Positions 34,409 through 44,895 of a stretch of DNA of 62,290 nt are shown one piece after another (the first letter of the stretch is position 1; every line of letters begins with the position of its first letter). Source of the DNA: JBMOKT01 sp049323895. GTDB lineage: Bacteria; Bacillota; Peptococcia; Peptococcales; BICA1-8. The notes under the pieces were generated by a model, which saw only the letters and a program-made list of their open reading frames with translations, ran no database searches and was not told the DNA's origin. The stretch covers positions 1-62,290 of the forward strand of contig JBMOKT010000027.1 of NCBI GenBank assembly GCA_049323895.1, written 5' to 3'. The position numbers and the translations under genes are program-made.

Positions 34409-35551
34409 CTAGAGAACTGATTTGTAAACCTCTACTTCTTTTTGTTCCATATTAGCACCGCTATATGTCAACATTAATTCTCTTCCCATCTTAGCTAACT
34501 TGCCTCTTAAATCCTCGTTTTCTAATAGCATATTTACTGCTTGGGCTATTTCATAAGGTTCATTTTTTGGTGATAGAGCAATACCATCTATTAAATCCCG
34601 TGTCTTGATAAATAATGGATCAGCTACAACACATGGTAGACCACAAGCCATGGCCTCTAATACTGGAATCGCGGTCTCCCCGTAAGTAGTTGCCGAAACA
34701 AAGATATCGGCCATTTTGTAATAGTAATGTAACTGGGAGTTAGGAACAGAGGAGATAAATCTAATACGATTAGTTAACGAAAGATTTTCTGCAAGCTTTT
34801 TACATTTATTTAACTCTGGTCCATCTCCAATTAAAATTAAATTTGCTTCAATATTTTCCATAGCTTTTATCAGAGTTGCTTGATTTTTTCCCGGAATAAA
34901 ATTGCCAACATATATTAAGGTAAACTGCCCTAATTTTCTCTCAGTTTCGATAGGTGGGGAAAAACGTTCTATAGGGACCCGATTATAAATTAAGCTTGTA
35001 TCCTTTGCTCCATAACGCTTAGCATAATCAACAGCAATTCTATATACTCCAATGACTTTAGTAGCTCGACTTAGGCTATACCGTTCGATTTGTCTCCCCA
35101 CAAAAAATGAATTCAAAAACTTTAAATAGTTATTATAGATACCTTTATAGTGTCTGCGCATATCATCCATATCGGTATGAACGGAGATAACTACAGGAAT
35201 ATTTAATAATTCTCCAATTTTGACCGCTAAAAAACCAGAAATACTTGAATCATACGCTCTGATAACATCAGGATTAACTTTTTGCACTAACTCAAATACT
35301 TTTTTCTGGTAAGTACTTAATAAAGGATTTGTATCAAGTGGCCATACTTTTTCTCTTGGTACTGTTAGGATAGTTCCTTTTGCTTCTCCTACAGCAAGTC
35401 TTATTTGATCATAGGGTACGTCTTGGGTGCCACGGGTAATAAAATGTACTTCATCAAAGAAGTTTCCAGGGTTATAATAACGTTCCTTTACCTCCCCCTT
35501 TTTTACCAATGTATTTAAAGAATCTGCAAGTAAACAAAGTAACTTTGTCAT
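34409..35551 (-). CDS. Glycosyltransferase family 4
   Basis: 380 residues with GT4 features: VISVHTDMDDMRRHYKG near 125, FTLIYVGNFIPGKNQATLIKA near 205, and VSATTYGETAIPVLEAMACGLPCV near 290 (E-x7-E donor site). The TTG/ATG start is close to 35551. Adds one sugar of the repeat; donor unknown. Confidence 0.83.
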   Translation of the reverse strand: MTKLLCLLADSLNTLVKKGEVKERYYNPGNFFDEVHFITRGTQDVPYDQIRLAVGEAKGTILTVPREKVWPLDTNPLLSTYQKKVFELVQKVNPDVIRAYDSSISGFLAVKIGELLNIPVVISVHTDMDDMRRHYKGIYNNYLKFLNSFFVGRQIERYSLSRATKVIGVYRIAVDYAKRYGAKDTSLIYNRVPIERFSPPIETERKLGQFTLIYVGNFIPGKNQATLIKAMENIEANLILIGDGPELNKCKKLAENLSLTNRIRFISSVPNSQLHYYYKMADIFVSATTYGETAIPVLEAMACGLPCVVADPLFIKTRDLIDGIALSPKNEPYEIAQAVNMLLENEDLRGKLAKMGRELMLTYSGANMEQKEVEVYKSVL

Positions 35552-35611
35552 AAAGAACCCTCCAGAAAAACAACTAATATATGGGCATTTTCACAAAGGA
35601 AAACCTACTTA

Positions 35612-36745
35612 TTAATTAATTTGGAAGATTTGGTCGAGAACCTTTTTGGTTTCCTCCCATGTATTTTGTTGTGCAAATAAATTTATAGAATCCAGTGTGT
35701 TATTAAAGCGACTTTCATTTGTTAAAAAATCTTGAAGATCATTTATTGACTCATCAAAGCATTCTTCAATAAAAACAGGACCTAAGTTATTCTCAATAGC
35801 CAAGGAACTGACATCGATAGAAGAACTCGAGGAAATTATAGGTGTCCCTGCTGCCAATGTATCGTAAAAGCGGTTGGGTAAGGAAATATAATTGGTTTTC
35901 CAAATCCCAGTTGGGAATGACATAAATGAGCCTAATGAACTTGCGAGTTTACCAATAAGTTCATCATAGGGAATTAAGCCTTCAATAAAAACTGAATTTG
36001 TTAACTCCAATTCTTTAATTATCTTTTGAAGTTTTAAAGACAAGTCAGTACTCATGTTAACATACATATTAAGCTTGATTCCCGGCATGTTTTTTACTAG
36101 ACAACTCATTACCCTAAGTATTTTTTCTGGACCCCTTTCTTCCTGGAGGCCACCCGCAATAATTAGTCTTTGATGCCTTTCTTTATACTTATATGGTTTC
36201 AAAGGCTGTATTGGACTTACATTTGGTTTTAAAAAAACATTTTGGTAACCAGCTAATTGCAAATAATTACATAGGCTTGGAGAAACGGAAAATGCACAAT
36301 TTATATAAGGGGAAGCCTTTTTATCTCTAATTTTAATTAAATATTCTACTAAGTTTTTAATATATTTGTTTTGAATAGCAACCGGTTCTGGGTCATATTC
36401 ATGGGCATCGTATATTACTTTCCCACGTTTTGCCAAAACTTTTAGGCGCTCTACCGGAAATGTTATAAACATACCATGGAGGTAAAAAATATCAGGATTA
36501 AAGTCAAGTGCAACTTTAATAATTTCATCCTCAAATTTCTTTCTGGATAAGATACCCTTCCCTTTTTTAACCAGTCCGCAAAAATAAGTATTTTTAAATT
36601 CTTGCCTAAAAGACTGATGCTGGCTTTTGATATCTTCCCGATATATATAAAGAAGCTGGGCATAATTTTTTAGATGGGAAATATCCTTTGCAACAATTCT
36701 TTTATCATACCTGCCATGGTCAAATCCAAGAATACATATTTTCAT
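35612..36745 (-). CDS. Glycosyltransferase (GT4-like)
   Basis: About 377 residues from ATG 36745, because AAAGGA lies eight bases upstream (an ATG at 36754 is too close). KICILGFDHGRYDKRIVAKD at the start, VIYDAHEYDPEPVAIQN near 115, RLIIAGGLQEERGPEKIL near 195, and a donor-site region SLPNRFYDTLAAGTPIISSS near 295. GT-B fold likely. Overlaps or abuts the membrane protein upstream. Sugar specificity unknown. Confidence 0.78.
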   Translation of the reverse strand: MKICILGFDHGRYDKRIVAKDISHLKNYAQLLYIYREDIKSQHQSFRQEFKNTYFCGLVKKGKGILSRKKFEDEIIKVALDFNPDIFYLHGMFITFPVERLKVLAKRGKVIYDAHEYDPEPVAIQNKYIKNLVEYLIKIRDKKASPYINCAFSVSPSLCNYLQLAGYQNVFLKPNVSPIQPLKPYKYKERHQRLIIAGGLQEERGPEKILRVMSCLVKNMPGIKLNMYVNMSTDLSLKLQKIIKELELTNSVFIEGLIPYDELIGKLASSLGSFMSFPTGIWKTNYISLPNRFYDTLAAGTPIISSSSSIDVSSLAIENNLGPVFIEECFDESINDLQDFLTNESRFNNTLDSINLFAQQNTWEETKKVLDQIFQIN

Positions 36746-36757
36746 AGAGCTCATCCT

Positions 36758-38557
36758 TTAATTATTTTTTTCTTGTTGGGAAGGAGAACCGCTCTTTTGC
36801 AAGATGCTCTTCTGAATACTATTGACTACCTCTTTTAACTGCTGTTTTTTAAATTCAGGAACAATTTCCATTCTGACTTCAACCTGTTTAACTAACCTGT
36901 CTGTAATTTTTAAAAAATTATATACATCATTATAAGTAACCGCTTGGATTCTAGTTAGCAATACCAATCCCAATATAAGAAAAATAATAAATAGCTTACC
37001 AGTGAGAATTAACAATTCGTTTATCAAACCTACTAGAAACATTAAACACATCAATAATTTATTGCTAATTTTTTTTAAATACCCTTTAAAAAAAATATCT
37101 TTTTCATTGTAAATGTGGTCTTGTTTAGCAATATTTACAGAAGTAGAAAATTGAAAGTAATAACCTAATTGGGCACCAATCCAAAAAAGAATCATGGGTG
37201 TAAAGTGAATTAGCATTCGGTTTGCTGAGTCACCCCATTGTAATCTATAAGGATTACGAAGTCCCCCGAGGACTAGAATAAAAATAAAAGAGGTTACTGC
37301 CGCTAACAAGCAAGCGTCCAAAAATTGTGACTTGTCTCCTCTATTAATCTTAATGATAAATAAATTTAAACCTATTATTAACACAAACCACCAAAAAAAG
37401 CCCCAATAACCGCTGGAAAACATGTTTTGGATTACATGAAAGGTACTTAGAAACATATGTTTAGGTCTTAATATACTTAATAAAACAAAAGTAATAATTA
37501 TACCTGCAGGAACTAGTAAATTGAGATTATTTAGTATTACTGATAACTTGGGGGTAAATGTTAAAATGTAAAATACAAAAAAATAAATAATTACTAATAT
37601 GAGCATAGAAAACTGCTGTGTTGCAGATAAAAAACTATCATTCTCATTTAGGAATTTAAAAATCAAATAGACCTGCCATATTACTGCAGGCAATACAAAT
37701 ATTAATAGGCACCTACGCATTGTCTTTAAGTTAAAAAAACTAGTATTGAGAAATATCCCTAAAACAATTGACGAAACTAAAATACCCTCTACGCGGGTAA
37801 GAGTAAAAATAAACAGCATAAACATAGCAAGATAAGTTGAATAATCCCTTTTATAATTAAGGTAATACCAAAGTAGGGTTATGAAGATTAATATTATCGC
37901 AGTTGCTATTATATGGTGATTGAAATAGAAACTTGCCACAATTATTAGATAAGTGGAAAATAGAACAGCTACTGTAATAAAGGCAATTATCCATGAAACC
38001 TTTCCAAAAATACCCTGCCTCCTTAACTCCATTAGGATTAACCATAGTAGATTTAATGCTATGGAAACACTAACTGTAGGCCACACAAACGGCCAGTACT
38101 CTCTCCCTAGTAAAATCCGTTTATCTAAAAATGCATGCAAAAAAACTGGAAGCCCTCGGGCAGGACTTGCTTCAAATCCTAAATAGTTACTTAAGAAGAT
38201 GTCCCTTCCAAATATGATAACGTTTAACTTATCAGCAAGAAAACCCGAACAAGCCATTATGACTAAAAAACCAAAAAACACCCAAATCTCTTGCAAGGCA
38301 AAACTAGTTCTAAGGATATTGAATACAAAAAGAATAATTAAAATAAGACCATAGATAATGTAAAAGGTTTCAGGATTAAAACTGATTGAGAAATATTCTC
38401 CAAATACATTAATAATCATAAAACACATCGACCATATGGATACTCCTGCCGGAAAGGCTATCACCGCATTTAATGTAGGATGCATGTTTCCATTAAAAAT
38501 TCTAACAAACAAAAAACCTGTTAGAAACCAAAATGACGTTAAAAATATTACAATCAT
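36758..38557 (-). CDS. Large multi-pass membrane protein of unknown function
   Basis: 599 residues with about 13 predicted membrane helices and a short charged C-terminal tail (residues about 555-599). I do not recognise a family. The position between a flippase gene and glycosyltransferases, and one longer loop with charged residues (about 115-150, FGRDIFLSNYLGFEASPARG), would fit a Wzy-like polymerase or a GT-C-type glycosyltransferase. It overlaps the next-upstream gene by four bases (ATGA), suggesting that the two proteins work together. Confidence 0.7.
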   Translation of the reverse strand: MIVIFLTSFWFLTGFLFVRIFNGNMHPTLNAVIAFPAGVSIWSMCFMIINVFGEYFSISFNPETFYIIYGLILIILFVFNILRTSFALQEIWVFFGFLVIMACSGFLADKLNVIIFGRDIFLSNYLGFEASPARGLPVFLHAFLDKRILLGREYWPFVWPTVSVSIALNLLWLILMELRRQGIFGKVSWIIAFITVAVLFSTYLIIVASFYFNHHIIATAIILIFITLLWYYLNYKRDYSTYLAMFMLFIFTLTRVEGILVSSIVLGIFLNTSFFNLKTMRRCLLIFVLPAVIWQVYLIFKFLNENDSFLSATQQFSMLILVIIYFFVFYILTFTPKLSVILNNLNLLVPAGIIITFVLLSILRPKHMFLSTFHVIQNMFSSGYWGFFWWFVLIIGLNLFIIKINRGDKSQFLDACLLAAVTSFIFILVLGGLRNPYRLQWGDSANRMLIHFTPMILFWIGAQLGYYFQFSTSVNIAKQDHIYNEKDIFFKGYLKKISNKLLMCLMFLVGLINELLILTGKLFIIFLILGLVLLTRIQAVTYNDVYNFLKITDRLVKQVEVRMEIVPEFKKQQLKEVVNSIQKSILQKSGSPSQQEKNN

Positions 38558-39120
38558 AATTGACTCCTCAGCCTTTCAGGTATTTCCCCTTCTGGAATAA
38601 ATAATATTAAATGATACTCATCATAACGAACCTCAATGATATCTTCATTTCGAAGTTCATTTTGGTGCCTAGGTGCTATTAAAATAACATCGTATGGACG
38701 CCAATCAGATACATTATTGATTCCCGTTACTCCATCTCCAAAAGTTTCATTATAAACAAAAACACGATGGGTAGACAAATTCGAGGTTATCCTATCATAC
38801 TCGTATCGGCTTAATTCCAACTGGTTGTCAATTTTTTTTATGCCAGCCACTAATCCTTTTTGAATGAAGGCCTCTTTAGAGAATAAATAATCCTCCCATA
38901 TTATAATTTTTCTATCCTTATAGATACTTCGAATTTCCGTATAAAAAGCATCGGCAGAATAACCTTCATTATCAAGAATAGATGACAAGGTATAGCCGGG
39001 TAATCTATTCAGTTCATTAGAAAGCAATGCTTTCGGCACCGAAAATCCCATATTAATTAAAATTGATATCAAAGCAAAAAGCAGCAAACTATAAAAATTT
39101 ATTGTTTTTTTATAATCCAT
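38554..39120 (-). CDS. Single-anchor protein of unknown function
   Basis: 188 residues. One hydrophobic segment (about 9-27), then a soluble domain of about 155 residues without recognised motif. It overlaps the following membrane protein by four bases, so co-function is likely. Similar size and position to small accessory proteins of glycan polymerases, but that is inference only. Confidence 0.65.
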   Translation of the reverse strand: MDYKKTINFYSLLLFALISILINMGFSVPKALLSNELNRLPGYTLSSILDNEGYSADAFYTEIRSIYKDRKIIIWEDYLFSKEAFIQKGLVAGIKKIDNQLELSRYEYDRITSNLSTHRVFVYNETFGDGVTGINNVSDWRPYDVILIAPRHQNELRNEDIIEVRYDEYHLILFIPEGEIPERLRSQL

Positions 39121-39140
39121 TTATTTCAACCCTTTTACAA

Positions 39141-40409
39141 CTAGATTTCAACACCATAAACTGACTTAGCAAAAAATTTAATAATCAACGCATTAACAAG
39201 AGTGGCCAAGGCAGTGGATACCGCTGCACCCTCCATTCCCCATGTGGGAATCATAACTACATTTAAGATGAAATTACAACTAACTGTAAAAAATGTCACC
39301 ATAGTCTCTCTCCCGGGGTAACCCCCTTGAGAAAGAATATTACCATATACCAATAATCTAAAACTAATTACCATGCCTAAGATAAGAATAGAAAATGGAA
39401 TTAAACCTTTTAGATAATCCTGGTCGAAAAATAAGAAGCATATAACGGGAAAGAAGGCTATAGCCATTACTCCGGCTGCTACAACAAATGGATACACCTT
39501 ATTTACTGTTTTTAAACGTATTGTACGAAGCTCAGCAAGGTTTCCTTTAGCAATATTTTGAGCAAGTAAAGGATTAAAATTTATCCTAAAAACTGTTGTA
39601 AGTTGGAAAAACCCTTCTGCCAAAATAGCTGCAAATGAATATATTCCAACTATATAGTCGCTGGTAAAGAAACCCAGAACTAAAACATCTACTCTTGTGT
39701 TTAGTTCCGTAACAACCCCTCCTAATGCGGCTTTAGCCCCAAAAGAAAGGTGTTTTTTTAGCCAATTCTGTTTAGGTAAAGTAAAAATTATTAGTTTTTT
39801 GTATATAAAAAAACTAATTAAAAAATTAAATAAGCTTAACTCTGCCCAAAGAAGAATGCTTGACACATCATAGCCAGACCTGTTTATACTTATTAAAACA
39901 ATAATGAATATTAAAAGGAGACCATATCTCAAGGACTGAAAAAACGCATATGACCGCATCCAACTAGATCCATTTAAATAACCCAAAAATACTTTATTTA
40001 TTGAAAAAAATATTATGCTTAAGGATGCGTAAGCAAGGCCATTCTCAAGATCAGCGCTATTCATTATACCACTGATTATAGGTGCCAGCAGATAAAGAAC
40101 TAAGCAAATTACTAAACTGATACTAGATACCAAATACACTGCCGCAACGAGAATATTATTTTTGATAATCTTTTCATCCGCAAATTCCGCAGTATGCTTT
40201 ACCACCGATAGATGGATACCTAATGAACTAATTTGTGAAAAGATTATATATATAGCAAAAACCTGATTAAAAATACCCAAGGTAACAGGACCATAATATT
40301 GTCCAATGATAAAGTTTAAAGCTATGCCTGCAATTCCCAGAAAAGCAAAGCTACCAATATTCCAAAAAACGCCTTTTGAAAAATCACCACTAATTAATTT
40401 CGATAACAT
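39141..40409 (-). CDS. wzx: Wzx-type polysaccharide flippase (1)
   Basis: 422 residues, 12 predicted membrane helices, MATE/Wzx fold with the N-terminal GVFWNIGSFAFLGIAGIALNF pattern of lipid-linked oligosaccharide flippases. It would move the undecaprenyl-linked repeat unit outward. A second, longer Wzx-like gene exists at 48140-49600, so two substrates or a duplicated module are likely. Confidence 0.84.
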   Translation of the reverse strand: MLSKLISGDFSKGVFWNIGSFAFLGIAGIALNFIIGQYYGPVTLGIFNQVFAIYIIFSQISSLGIHLSVVKHTAEFADEKIIKNNILVAAVYLVSSISLVICLVLYLLAPIISGIMNSADLENGLAYASLSIIFFSINKVFLGYLNGSSWMRSYAFFQSLRYGLLLIFIIVLISINRSGYDVSSILLWAELSLFNFLISFFIYKKLIIFTLPKQNWLKKHLSFGAKAALGGVVTELNTRVDVLVLGFFTSDYIVGIYSFAAILAEGFFQLTTVFRINFNPLLAQNIAKGNLAELRTIRLKTVNKVYPFVVAAGVMAIAFFPVICFLFFDQDYLKGLIPFSILILGMVISFRLLVYGNILSQGGYPGRETMVTFFTVSCNFILNVVMIPTWGMEGAAVSTALATLVNALIIKFFAKSVYGVEI

Positions 40410-40422
40410 TCAGACCACTTCT

Positions 40423-40956
40423 TTACCTATATTTGACTGGTTTGGCAGGGATACCGATAGCTACAGTGTAAGGCTCTATATCTTGAGTTACCACTGCTCC
40501 TGCACCAATTACAGCTCCCCTGCCTATTCTAGTCCCTCCTAAAATTGTTACATTACACCCAATCCATACATCATCTTCAATTATTACTGGCAAAGGTATA
40601 ATACCTTGTTTATAAATGGGTACTTTCCTATCTGATATCTCATGATCTGATGTGATAATGGAGGTTCGGTGACCTATCCTAACATTATTTCCTATCACTA
40701 GACTACCAAAACCTGATAAATAGACCCATTCGTTTAAAGTAACATTTTTACCAATCATCATTTTATAAGGATACCAGAATGTAACTCCCTCATATATTCT
40801 TACCCATCCGGCAAGACTTTTTATAAAAGGTTTTGTGGCAATAAATCTAAAAATATCTCCGATAGGGGAGGGAATATATTTCACAAGTCCGTAGAGTAGG
40901 AAATACAGCCCATGGGTAATGTAATCATTAAGAGAAATATCTTTATTTTTTTTCAT
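40423..40956 (-). CDS. Hexapeptide-repeat acyltransferase (1)
   Basis: 177 residues. Left-handed beta-helix repeats from about 55 to 170 (GKNVTLNEWVYLSG, VIEDDVWIGCNVTILGG, IGRGAVIGAGAVVTQDIE). The acetyltransferase type seen in capsule and LPS loci, probably acetylating a glycan hydroxyl or amine. Acceptor unknown. Confidence 0.83.
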   Translation of the reverse strand: MKKNKDISLNDYITHGLYFLLYGLVKYIPSPIGDIFRFIATKPFIKSLAGWVRIYEGVTFWYPYKMMIGKNVTLNEWVYLSGFGSLVIGNNVRIGHRTSIITSDHEISDRKVPIYKQGIIPLPVIIEDDVWIGCNVTILGGTRIGRGAVIGAGAVVTQDIEPYTVAIGIPAKPVKYR

Positions 40957-40973
40957 TTGTTTTCTCCCAGCTA

Positions 40974-41927
40974 TTATTTTAGGGCTTTATTATCCTCCAT
41001 ATCCAGCCACATTCCAAAGAAAAAGGAAAAATAGCCCATCATAAATGATGTTGATAGAATACTAAGGGTAGTAGTAGGTGCTATCCCTAAAGAAAAGTAG
41101 ATAGTAAAAAACCTTATTATTAACGGTAGCCCAATAATGATATTGCAAATGAAAGAAAATAAATAGAAGAAAACTAATGGATGAAATTCTCTTATCAAAT
41201 ACTTTTTCACCATTCTTTTTACAAATAGCTTCAAAAGCAATAAACTTACATTGGGTATATAAGTGCTTAATTTTATCTTACTCTGCTCTTCTCCATATAC
41301 AGGTTTTATTTCTACATCTTTAACTTTCGCATTAACTAAATTTAACATATTTAATATATCGGCATTGTAACCATATCCTTTAATCATTTGTTCTATCCTA
41401 ATTTTCTTTAAAGCTTCTTTTGAGATAGCCGTGTAACCACATTGAGGATCAATAATATGCCAATAACCCGTCGCAAACTTAGTTAGAAATGTTAAGAAAG
41501 AATTCCCCCAGAATCTATATTTAGGCATAATATTATAAACATTTTCCATTAGTAACCTGTTTCCTTTTACATAATCAGCTTGTCCATCAATAATCGGCTT
41601 AGCTACATTAATTAGGTCACTAGGATCCATTTGGGCATCCCCTGCCATAACGGCAACAACATCTAAATTAAGAGCCCTACTCTTCACATAACCATCAATT
41701 AGCGATTGACCTAATCCTTTATTTTTTTCATGATCTATTAAAATAATTCTTTTATCTCTAGACATATAATTTAGTATTATTTCTTTAGTTCTATCTTTAC
41801 TACCATCATTTATTACAATAATAGTATCTACATATTCAGGCATTGTGTCAAAAACCTTACCTATTAAACGCTCTTCATTGTAGGCTGGAACTATAACCCC
41901 GATATTTTTATTTTGCAACATTTGCAA
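40974..41927 (-). CDS. Glycosyltransferase family 2 with membrane tail
   Basis: 317 residues. GVIVPAYNEERLIGKVFDT, TIIVINDGSKDRT and MAGDAQMDPSDL match GT2 enzymes of the dolichyl-phosphate mannose synthase type. Two membrane helices at about 245-310. It may make an undecaprenyl-phosphate sugar or extend a lipid-linked glycan. It overlaps the epimerase gene by 20 bases; the start could be TTG 41927 or ATG 41921. Confidence 0.83.
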   Translation of the reverse strand: MQMLQNKNIGVIVPAYNEERLIGKVFDTMPEYVDTIIVINDGSKDRTKEIILNYMSRDKRIILIDHEKNKGLGQSLIDGYVKSRALNLDVVAVMAGDAQMDPSDLINVAKPIIDGQADYVKGNRLLMENVYNIMPKYRFWGNSFLTFLTKFATGYWHIIDPQCGYTAISKEALKKIRIEQMIKGYGYNADILNMLNLVNAKVKDVEIKPVYGEEQSKIKLSTYIPNVSLLLLKLFVKRMVKKYLIREFHPLVFFYLFSFICNIIIGLPLIIRFFTIYFSLGIAPTTTLSILSTSFMMGYFSFFFGMWLDMEDNKALK

Positions 41928-42888
41928 ACTTTTCTCCTTTAAAAGTTTCTATTAACCACCCTATTGTTTCTTCTAGTCCCTGACTAAAATCCGTTTTAAA
42001 TTCAAAACCTAAATTTTTAATTTTCGTATTATCGACTTTAAACACTTTAATATCTCCTGGTGTCCATCCGGCATACTCTATACCTAATTCTTCCTTATTA
42101 AAAATCTTCAAGATATTATCTGCAAGTTCTTTAATAGTGACATTAATTCCTGACGCGCAGTTATAAGCTTGTCCTTTAGTTTCTTCCTTTAAAGCAACTA
42201 GTTTATTAATCTCAACTAAATCTTTTACATATGTAAAAGATCTCTGTTGTGTTCCATCTCCGAAAATTACCGGTGGTAGATTTTGTAGAATTCTACGACC
42301 AAAAATGCTGACTACTCCCCCGACATCACTATACTCTTGCCGTGGTCCATATACATGGAAATATCTGAGTAGTGTTACATCCATATCATAAAGATCAACA
42401 AATGCCCTAGCATACTTCTCACCTGCTAACTTACTAACCCCATAATATGACGTAGGATTAAGAGGGTGTTCTTCATCTTGTGGATAATACTTTGCTTCTC
42501 CATAAACTGATCCCGTACTGGCATGTACCACTTTTTTTACGTTAAAATCCCTAGATAATTCTAAGATGTTAAAGGTGCCTTCTGCATTAATTTGCAAGTC
42601 CCGTCTTGGATCTTTAAGACAGATTGTTTTCTTTGAAACTGCATTGTGAAAGACAATATCAACATCAGTAAAATACTTTTTTAATTCATCATAATCGGTA
42701 ATATCACAATTCGCTTCAGTAAATCCTTCAAAGTCATGAAATGGCGCTAAGTTTTCTTTTTTCCCCGCAGAATAATTATCAATACTAATGACTTCTAAAC
42801 CCTCATTAAGTAGTTCCTCAATAATATGACTTCCTATAAACCCAGCCCCACCTGTTACTAAAGCCTTTTTATATTTATCCTTAAACAT
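41908..42888 (-). CDS. NAD-dependent sugar epimerase/dehydratase
   Basis: 326 residues. KALVTGGAGFIGSHIIEEL, HASTGSVYGEAKYYPQ and YYGVSKLAGE (YxxxK) mark an extended short-chain dehydrogenase of the UDP-glucose 4-epimerase type. The exact nucleotide sugar is not visible. Next to the amidotransferase genes it may supply the sugar that is amidated. Confidence 0.82.
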   Translation of the reverse strand: MFKDKYKKALVTGGAGFIGSHIIEELLNEGLEVISIDNYSAGKKENLAPFHDFEGFTEANCDITDYDELKKYFTDVDIVFHNAVSKKTICLKDPRRDLQINAEGTFNILELSRDFNVKKVVHASTGSVYGEAKYYPQDEEHPLNPTSYYGVSKLAGEKYARAFVDLYDMDVTLLRYFHVYGPRQEYSDVGGVVSIFGRRILQNLPPVIFGDGTQQRSFTYVKDLVEINKLVALKEETKGQAYNCASGINVTIKELADNILKIFNKEELGIEYAGWTPGDIKVFKVDNTKIKNLGFEFKTDFSQGLEETIGWLIETFKGEKFANVAK

Positions 42889-42890
42889 AT

Positions 42891-44867
42891 TTACACTCCT
42901 TTAATAAAATTAAGTTTTTTTATTTTTGGTATCTTATTAATGCTATCTATTGTTCTTGCAAAATCTACTCCTACTAAATTGCAATATTTCTCAATATCTG
43001 TAAATCTCGGCTTGTTTTCTTCCCTAACTATGGTCAATGCCTCTTCTCTTGTTATCATCCCTTCACGAATTTGATTGCTTCTAAAAGTATCATTTTCTGT
43101 AAAACCAGCCACTGTATAGTAAATATAGTTATAAAACGATGCGGTTCCATCACCAATTCTCCATGTAACTTTAGTATCTGAAGCTGCTTCCCAATCAAAT
43201 TCTTTTGCTAATGTTTTCATTATCTCTTTTTCATCCCATTTTATATAGTGATATAAATAGATATAATCATGGGGAATCGCATATGATGATAAATAAGCTG
43301 TAAATGTATCCAATAAAGATTCATTAAAGTAAGCTGGATTTCTAAAATATTGCCATAGGTAATATTTTATCAACTCTAACTTGCTTCCAAAAGGCATATT
43401 CGTCAAAATCCCTTTGCTTGAACCTGTTTTTATTCCACAAAAACCTGTTTTAAAATCTGTTTTTTCCAACTCATTGCCTGCACAAAAAAAGAACAGCTTT
43501 ATATTTGTTTGTTTTTTCAATTTATTAGCATAATAATAAAACTGTTTATCCCCGGCCATAAATAATGGAATCATTCCTAAGTCGGGTTTTTTAATCCAGG
43601 CGTTAATATTTTTACCTATATACCTTCTTTTTTGGGTAATATCAGCGGAGACTATTATATGCTCAATACCAAGCTTACCACAAATTCGAGCTTGATTTCT
43701 CCGAGCTAAATCAGTCACCATTCCCCAGTCATAGGTAAAAGCGATTGGGTTCATGCCTAATATTTTTTTTATATAGTACAATCCGTAACTACTATCTCTA
43801 CCACCACTAAAACCCACTAGACAATCGGGTTCTCCATTCTTCGACCTATATGGATATATTAAGTTTTCCAACTGAGTTTTACCTTTTACCTCAATGCTTG
43901 CGTGCTGTTTACAATAGTTACACACACCATGCTCATCAAATTCAATAAATGGAAAAGTTTCAGGCAAGATGCATTTACTGCATCTTCTTAAACTATCCGC
44001 ATAATCACTTGAATAATTGAAGGAAAAATCTCTCTGAGTGGTTGAATTATTATGCATTTTCATTTTTATATCATCTTCAGTATTTACATTGAAGACAAAT
44101 TCAGAAAGCTCGGAAGTTTCCAAATCAATAATACAGCATGTGGAAGGCTTAAGTTGATGTATTTCAAGTTCCCCTAAAATTTTCTTGTGTTTGTTACTCC
44201 CACTTATTTTAGCTAGTATATATTTTTCAGAAGCAAAAACTATGGTTTTTCTATCTTTACTTTTTGCTATATATAAAGAACCGGTATTAGTCGCTAGAAG
44301 CAGCTTTTTTTGTTCTTTTAATAGTACAGCAATTGAAGCGGATCCCTCAATAATGCTGTAGGTTCTCGCCACTGCATCTTTAATAGAATTAGTCTCGCCT
44401 AAATAAAAATCCAAAACAGCCAATAGAGCTTCTGTATCTACTTCAAAGAATCTTTTTAAGTGTGAGTATTTTTTCCATATCAAGTCATCATTGACAATTA
44501 TTCCATTATGGATCCCAACAATCCCATTTCGGACAACTGGCTGATTATTATCATTTATATCTTGGTCTCCATTGGTAGTTAGCCGTGAGTGGGCAATTAC
44601 CGAAAAACTTTCTCCTGTACTTTTGGTAATATCATATTGCATATAAAGCTTTTCAAGGAAAGAAGCGTACTCATCTGTTAAAGTTAATTTTGATGCCGAA
44701 ACGGGCATCTTTAAAACTTCTATGTTATTCTTGATTAGTGCCGCAATCCCCGCCGCCTCTTTTCCTCTTGATTCAGATAGTGAAAATAGATTTTTAATCA
44801 AGGAAGCTAGGGCAGGCAAGTCTACAGGTGGCGAATTTTGGGCTACAAACCCGAATATTCCACACAC
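42891..44867 (-). CDS. Fused glutaminase + zinc ribbon + PP-loop sugar amidotransferase
   Basis: 658 residues. Residues 1-about 260 are a class II glutamine amidotransferase (GlmS/PurF-type Ntn domain): MCGIFGF with catalytic Cys2, AHSRLTTNGDQD, GIVGIHNGIIVN, DTEALLAVL. Cysteines at about 296, 299, 316 and 319 (RRCSKC, CNYC) form a zinc ribbon. From about 345 on is a PP-loop ATPase (VGFSGGRDSSYGL) resembling the WbpG/WbuX sugar amidotransferases. Stand-alone WbpG obtains ammonia from HisH/HisF homologues, but this protein carries its own ammonia source. Adjacent is a normal WbuX. I have not seen this fusion described, though it may be known. Confidence 0.82.
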   Translation of the reverse strand: MCGIFGFVAQNSPPVDLPALASLIKNLFSLSESRGKEAAGIAALIKNNIEVLKMPVSASKLTLTDEYASFLEKLYMQYDITKSTGESFSVIAHSRLTTNGDQDINDNNQPVVRNGIVGIHNGIIVNDDLIWKKYSHLKRFFEVDTEALLAVLDFYLGETNSIKDAVARTYSIIEGSASIAVLLKEQKKLLLATNTGSLYIAKSKDRKTIVFASEKYILAKISGSNKHKKILGELEIHQLKPSTCCIIDLETSELSEFVFNVNTEDDIKMKMHNNSTTQRDFSFNYSSDYADSLRRCSKCILPETFPFIEFDEHGVCNYCKQHASIEVKGKTQLENLIYPYRSKNGEPDCLVGFSGGRDSSYGLYYIKKILGMNPIAFTYDWGMVTDLARRNQARICGKLGIEHIIVSADITQKRRYIGKNINAWIKKPDLGMIPLFMAGDKQFYYYANKLKKQTNIKLFFFCAGNELEKTDFKTGFCGIKTGSSKGILTNMPFGSKLELIKYYLWQYFRNPAYFNESLLDTFTAYLSSYAIPHDYIYLYHYIKWDEKEIMKTLAKEFDWEAASDTKVTWRIGDGTASFYNYIYYTVAGFTENDTFRSNQIREGMITREEALTIVREENKPRFTDIEKYCNLVGVDFARTIDSINKIPKIKKLNFIKGV

Positions 44868-44895
44868 ATTATTTCACTCCAATTAGATAGTTATT